DNA from: Henricia sp. BOLD:AAB3569
Taxonomy: Eukaryota > Echinodermata > Asteroidea > Spinulosida > Echinasteridae
DNA: 64,000 bases
NCBI GenBank assembly: GCA_037783545.1
Contig: JBBELK010000323.1
Coordinates: 372,001-436,000, forward strand
Direction: 5' to 3'
Of this stretch, positions 59,501 to 64,000 are shown piece by piece. Under the pieces are notes generated by a model, which was not told where the DNA came from, made no database searches, and was given only the letters and a program-made list of their open reading frames with translations. How positions within the stretch are numbered: position 1 is the first letter of the stretch; every line of letters starts with the position of its first letter. The position numbers were made by a program, and so were the translations under genes.

Positions 59501-62500
59501 GACAGTCCGAAGGACTGAGCATGCGCACGACTCAGGAGTACACCAAAGAGGTGTGTACAGACAGCCACGGTTTGCGTGAGCAGTCAGGAAGCCCCAACCC
59601 AGTTTTCCCTAAACTTTGAAATTTCTCTGCCATTTCCCGGCGAAAGTCTGTCAATTTTTTAGGACAAGTGCGCAATATAGAGAGTTTGGAGCATGCAAAA
59701 TTTGAAGTTCGTCGGAACATTTTTCGACCTCCAAATTTGCCGACGTTTGGACCACACTTTGACCAAATTGCCGAGCCAAACTGGGGTGCGTCAACGACAG
59801 TCCGAAGGACTGAGCATGCGCACGACTCAGGAGTACACCAAAGAGGTGTGTACAGACAGCCACGGTTTGCGTGAGCAGTCAGGAAGCCCCAACCCAGTTT
59901 TCCCTAAACTTTGAAATTTCTCTTCCATTTCCCGGCGAAAGTCTGTCAATTTTTTAGGACAAGTGCGCAATATAGAGAGTTTGGAGCATGCAAAATTTGA
60001 AGTTCGTCGGAACATTTTTCGACCTCCAAATTTGCCGACGTTTGGACCACACTTTGACCAAATTGCCGAGCCAAACTGGGGTGCGTCAACGACAGTCCGA
60101 AGGACTGAGCATGCGCACGACTCAGGAGTACACCAAAGAGGTGTGTACAGACAGCCACGGTTTGCGTGAGCAGTCAGGAAGCCCCAACCCAGTTTTCCCT
60201 AAACTTTGAAATTTCTCTTCCATTTCCCGGCGAAAGTCTGTCAATTTTTTAGGACAAGTGCGCAATATAGAGAGTTTGGAGCATGCAAAATTTGAAGTTC
60301 GTCGGAACATTTTTCGACCTCCAAATTTGCCGACGTTTGGACCACACTTTGACCAAATTGCCGAGCCAAACTGGGGTGCGTCAACGACAGTCCGAAGGAC
60401 TGAGCATGCGCACGACTCAGGAGTACACCAAAGAGGTGTGTACAGACAGCCACGGTTTGCGTGAGCAGTCAGGAAGCCCCAACCCAGTTTTCCCTAAACT
60501 TTGAAATTTCTCTGCCATTTCCCGGCGAAAGTCTGTCAATTTTTTAGGACAAGTGCGCAATATAGAGAGTTTGGAGCATGCAAAATTTGAAGTTCGTCGG
60601 AACATTTTTCGACCTCCAAATTTGCCGACGTTTGGACCACACTTTGACCAAATTGCCGAGCCAAACTGGGGTGCGTCAACGACAGTCCGAAGGACTGAGC
60701 ATGCGCACGACTCAGGAGTACACCAAAGAGGTGTGTACAGACAGCCATGGTTTGCGTGAGCAGTCAGGAAGCCCCAACCCAGTTTTCCCTAAACTTTGAA
60801 ATTTCTCTGCCATTTCCCGGCGAAAGTCTGTCAATTTTTTAGGACAAGTGCGCAATATAGAGAGTTTGGAGCATGCAAAATTTGAAGTTCGTCGGAACAT
60901 TTTTCGACCTCCAAATTTGACGACGTTTGGACCACACTTTGACCAAATTCCCGAGCGAAACTGGGGTGCGTCAACGACAGTCCGAAGGACTGAGCATGCG
61001 CACGACTCAGGAGTACACCAAAGAGGTCTGTACAGACAGCCACGGTTTGCGTGAGCAGTCAGGAAGCCCCAACCCAGTTTTCCCTAAACTTTGAAATTTC
61101 TCTGCCATTTCCCGGCGAAAGTCTGTCAATTTTTTAGGACAAGTGCGCAATATAGAGAGTTTGGAGCATGCAAAATTTGAAGTTCGTCGGAACATTTTTC
61201 GACCTCCAAATTTGCCGACGTTTGGACCACACTTTGACCAAATTGCCGAGCCAAACTGGGGTGCGTCAACGACAGTCCGAAGGACTGAGCATGCGCACGA
61301 CTCAGGAGTACACCAAAGAGGTGTGTACAGACAGCCACGGTTTGCGTGAGCAGTCAGGAAGCCCCAACCCAGTTTTCCCTAAACTTTGAAATTTCTCTGC
61401 CATTTCCAGGCGAAAGTCTGTCAATTTTTTAGGACAAGTGCGCAATATAGAGAGTTTGGAGCATGCAAAATTTGAAGTTCGTCGGAACATTTTTCGACCT
61501 CCAAATTTGCCGACGTTTGGACCACACTTTGACCAAATTGCCGAGCCAAACTGGGGTGCGTCAACGACAGTCCGAAGGACTGAGCATGCGCACGACTCAG
61601 GAGTACACCAAAGAGGTGTGTACAGACAGCCATGGTTTGCGTGAGCAGTCAGGAAGCCCCAACCCAGTTTTCCCTAAACTTTGAAATTTCTCTGCCATTT
61701 CCCGGCGAAAGTCTGTCAATTTTTTAGGACAAGTGCGCAATATAGAGAGTTTGGAGCATGCAAAATTTGAAGTTCGTCGGAACATTTTTCGACCTCCAAA
61801 TTTGCAGACGTTTGGACCACACTTTGACCAAATTGCCGAGCCAAACTGGGGTGCGTCAACGACAGTCCGAAGGACTGAGCATGCGCACGACTTAGGAGTA
61901 CACCAAAGAGGTGTGTACAGACAGCCACGGTTTGCGTGAGCAGTCAGGAAGCCCCAACCCAGTTTTCCCTAAACTTTGAAATTTCTCTGCCATTTCCCGG
62001 CGAAAGTCTGTCAATTTTTTAGGACAAGTGCGCAATATAGAGAGTTTGGAGAATGCAAAATTTGAAGTTCGTCGGAACATTTTTCGACCTCCAAATTTGC
62101 CGACGTTTGGACCACACTTTGACCAAATTGCCGAGCCAAACTGGGGTGCGTCAACGACAGTCCGAAGGACTGAGCATGCGCACGACTCAGGAGTACACCA
62201 AAGAGGTGTGTACAGACAGCCACGGTTTGCGTGAGCAGTCAGGAAGCCCCAACCCAGTTTTCCCTAAACTTTGAAATTTCTCTGCCATTTCCCGGCGAAA
62301 GTCTGTCATTTTTTTAGGACAAGTGCGCAATATAGAGAGTTTGGAGCATGCAAAATTTGAAGTTCGTCGGAACATTTTTCGACCTCCAAATTTGCCGACG
62401 TTTGGACCACACTTTGACCAAATTGCCGAGCCAAACTGGGGTGCGTCAACGACAGTCCGAAGGACTGAGCATGCGCACGACTCAGGAGTACACCAAAGAG

Positions 62501-64000
62501 GTGTGTACAGACAGCCACGGTTTGCGTGAGCAGTCAGGAAGCCCCAACCCAGTTTTCCCTAAACTTTGAAATTTCTCTGCCATTTCCCGGCGAAAGTCTG
62601 TCATTTTTTTAGGACAAGTGCGCAATATAGAGAGTTTGGAGCATGCAAAATTTGAAGTTCGTCGGAACATTTTTCGACCTCCAAATTTGCCGACGTTTGG
62701 ACCACACTTTGACCAAATTGCCGAGCCAAACTGGGGTGCGTCAACGACAGTCCGAAGGACTGAGCATGCGCACGACTCAGGAGTACACCAAAGAGGTGTG
62801 TACAGACAGCCATGGTTTGCGTGAGCAGTCAGGAAGCCCCAACCCAGTTTTCCCTAAACTTTGAAATTTCTCTGCCATTTCCCGGCGAAAGTCTGTCATT
62901 TTTTTAGGACAAGTGCGCAATATAGAGAGTTTGGAGCATGCAAAATTTGAAGTTCGTCGGAACATTTTTCGACCTCCAAATTTGCCGACGTTTGGACCAC
63001 ACTTTGACCAAATTGCCGAGCCAAACTGGGGTGCGTCAACGACAGTCCGAAGGACTGAGCATGCGCACGACTCAGGAGTACACCAAAGAGGTGTGTACAG
63101 ACAGCCACGGTTTGCGTGAGCAGTCAGGAAGCCCCAACCCAGTTTTCCCTAAACTTTGAAATTTCTCTGCCATTTCCCGGCGAAAGTCTGTCAATTTTTT
63201 AGGACAAGTGCGCAATATAGAGAGTTTGGAGCATGCAAAATTTGAAGTTCGTCGGAACATTTTTCGACGTCCAAATTTGCCGACGTTTGGACCACACTTT
63301 GACCAAATTGCCGAGCCAAACTGGGGTGCGTCAACGACAGTCCGAAGGACTGAGCATGCGCACGACTCAGGAGTACACCAAAGAGGTGTGTACAGACAGC
63401 CACGGTTTGCGTGAGCAGTCAGGAAGCCCCAACCCAGTTTTCCCTAAACTTTGAAATTTCTCTGCCATTTCCCGGCGAAAGTCTGTCAATTTTTTAGGAC
63501 AAGTGCGCAATATAGAGAGTTTGGAGCATGCAAAATTTGAAGTTCGTCGGAACATTTTTCGACCTCCAAATTTGCCGACGTTTGGACCACACTTTGACCA
63601 AATTGCCGAGCCAAACTGGGGTGCGTCAACGACAGTCCGAAGGACTGAGCATGCGCACGACTCAGGAGTACACCAAAGAGGTGTGTACAGACAGCCACGG
63701 TTTGCGTGAGCAGTCAGGAAGCCCCAACCCAGTTTTCCCTAAACTTTGAAATTTCTCTTCCATTTCCCGGCGAAAGTCTGTCAATTTTTTAGGACAAGTG
63801 CGCAATATAGAGAGTTTGGAGCATGCAAAATTTGAAGTTCGTCGGAACATTTTTCGACCTCCAAATTTGCCGACGTTTGGACCACACTTTGACCAAATTG
63901 CCGAGCCAAACTGGGGTGCGTCAACGACAGTCCGAAGGACTGAGCATGCGCACGACTCAGGAGTACACCAAAGAGGTGTGTACAGACAGCCACGGTTTGC
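56523..64000. repeat. Thirteen-monomer higher-order repeat, 3,835 bp, about 1.95 copies
   Basis: Copy 1 is 56523-60357. Copy 2 is 60358-64000 and is cut by the window end. The markers match one for one: GCCATGG (56910/60745), TTCCCGAGCGAAAC (about 57113/60948), TTCCAGGCG (about 57570/61405), TTGCAGACG with GACTTAGG, GAGAATGC (about 58214/62049), three successive CTGTCATTTTTTTAGG monomers, GACGTC (about 59431/63266), then TCTCTTCC. The last monomers of copy 1 are ordinary TCTCTTCC copies. I noticed no difference between the two copies. Confidence 0.9.

Larger units (their letters stand above)
47310..64000. repeat. 295-bp satellite array, right part (about 56 monomers)
   Basis: The array continues in the same orientation and phase as on the left. 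It starts with a partial monomer at 47310. Its subtypes include AatII-site monomers (near 48443, 49623, 52278, 53753, 56297, 59431 and 63266) and monomers with CTGTCATTTTTTTAGG, both also present just left of the island. No SalI-subtype monomer occurs here. The first copies after the island carry private changes: TTAGAACAAG (about 47490), TTCCCGAACC (about 47600), TCCCTGCGAAAATC (about 47762) and TTGCAGACG (about 47865). The window ends inside a monomer. Confidence 0.98.

Noticed and set aside
1-64000. CRISPR array or other bacterial direct-repeat system
   Set aside because: The unit is 295 bp with no unique spacers, no leader and no associated genes. The whole unit, not a short repeat, is conserved.

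Overview
This window is almost entirely one satellite DNA. A 295-bp monomer (about 49% G+C by my hand count of the first copy) runs head-to-tail in a single orientation from 1 to 46582 and again from 47310 to 64000, about 214 copies in total. The only other DNA is a 727-bp island at 46583-47309. I find no convincing protein-coding gene, tRNA, rRNA, CRISPR array or prokaryotic operon. This points to eukaryotic heterochromatin (centromeric, pericentromeric, subtelomeric or similar). The species cannot be read from the sequence. CpG is not depleted (16 per monomer against about 17.6 expected), which mildly favours a genome with little CpG methylation, for example many invertebrates.

Layout. (1) 1-22.5 kb is a domain marked by a subtype carrying a SalI site (GTCGAC). 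It was built by nested duplications with offsets of 3, 4, 12, 13, 16 and 17 monomers. (2) 16.4-18.5 kb is a stretch with many private mutations, including a 281-bp monomer. (3) 22.5-26 kb holds two copies of a block containing a monomer with a perfect 19-bp hairpin made by local fold-back copying. (4) 26.2-37.7 kb is a self-contained domain: a 7-monomer, 2,043-bp higher-order repeat (three copies plus shorter derivatives), bracketed by two copies of a 1,255-bp block 10,255 bp apart. (5) 37.7-46.6 kb is a mixed domain with a duplication of nearly 6 monomers and a subtype carrying an AatII site (GACGTC). (6) The island begins with an 11-bp-stem hairpin, continues with a 67-bp minisatellite and its decayed copies, and ends with a 27-bp duplication of satellite-like sequence. 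(7) 47.3-64 kb continues the satellite, ending in a 2,544-bp tandem duplication and then about 1.95 copies of a 13-monomer (3,835-bp) higher-order repeat.

No genes work together here. The content is a record of array evolution: unequal exchange giving hybrid monomers, small deletions at short direct repeats, template switching, block amplification, and one insertion. Each monomer also carries three adjacent short inverted repeats that could fold in a transcript or in single-stranded DNA. Open frames of 60-160 codons recur in every monomer, but I treat them as by-products of the repeat.
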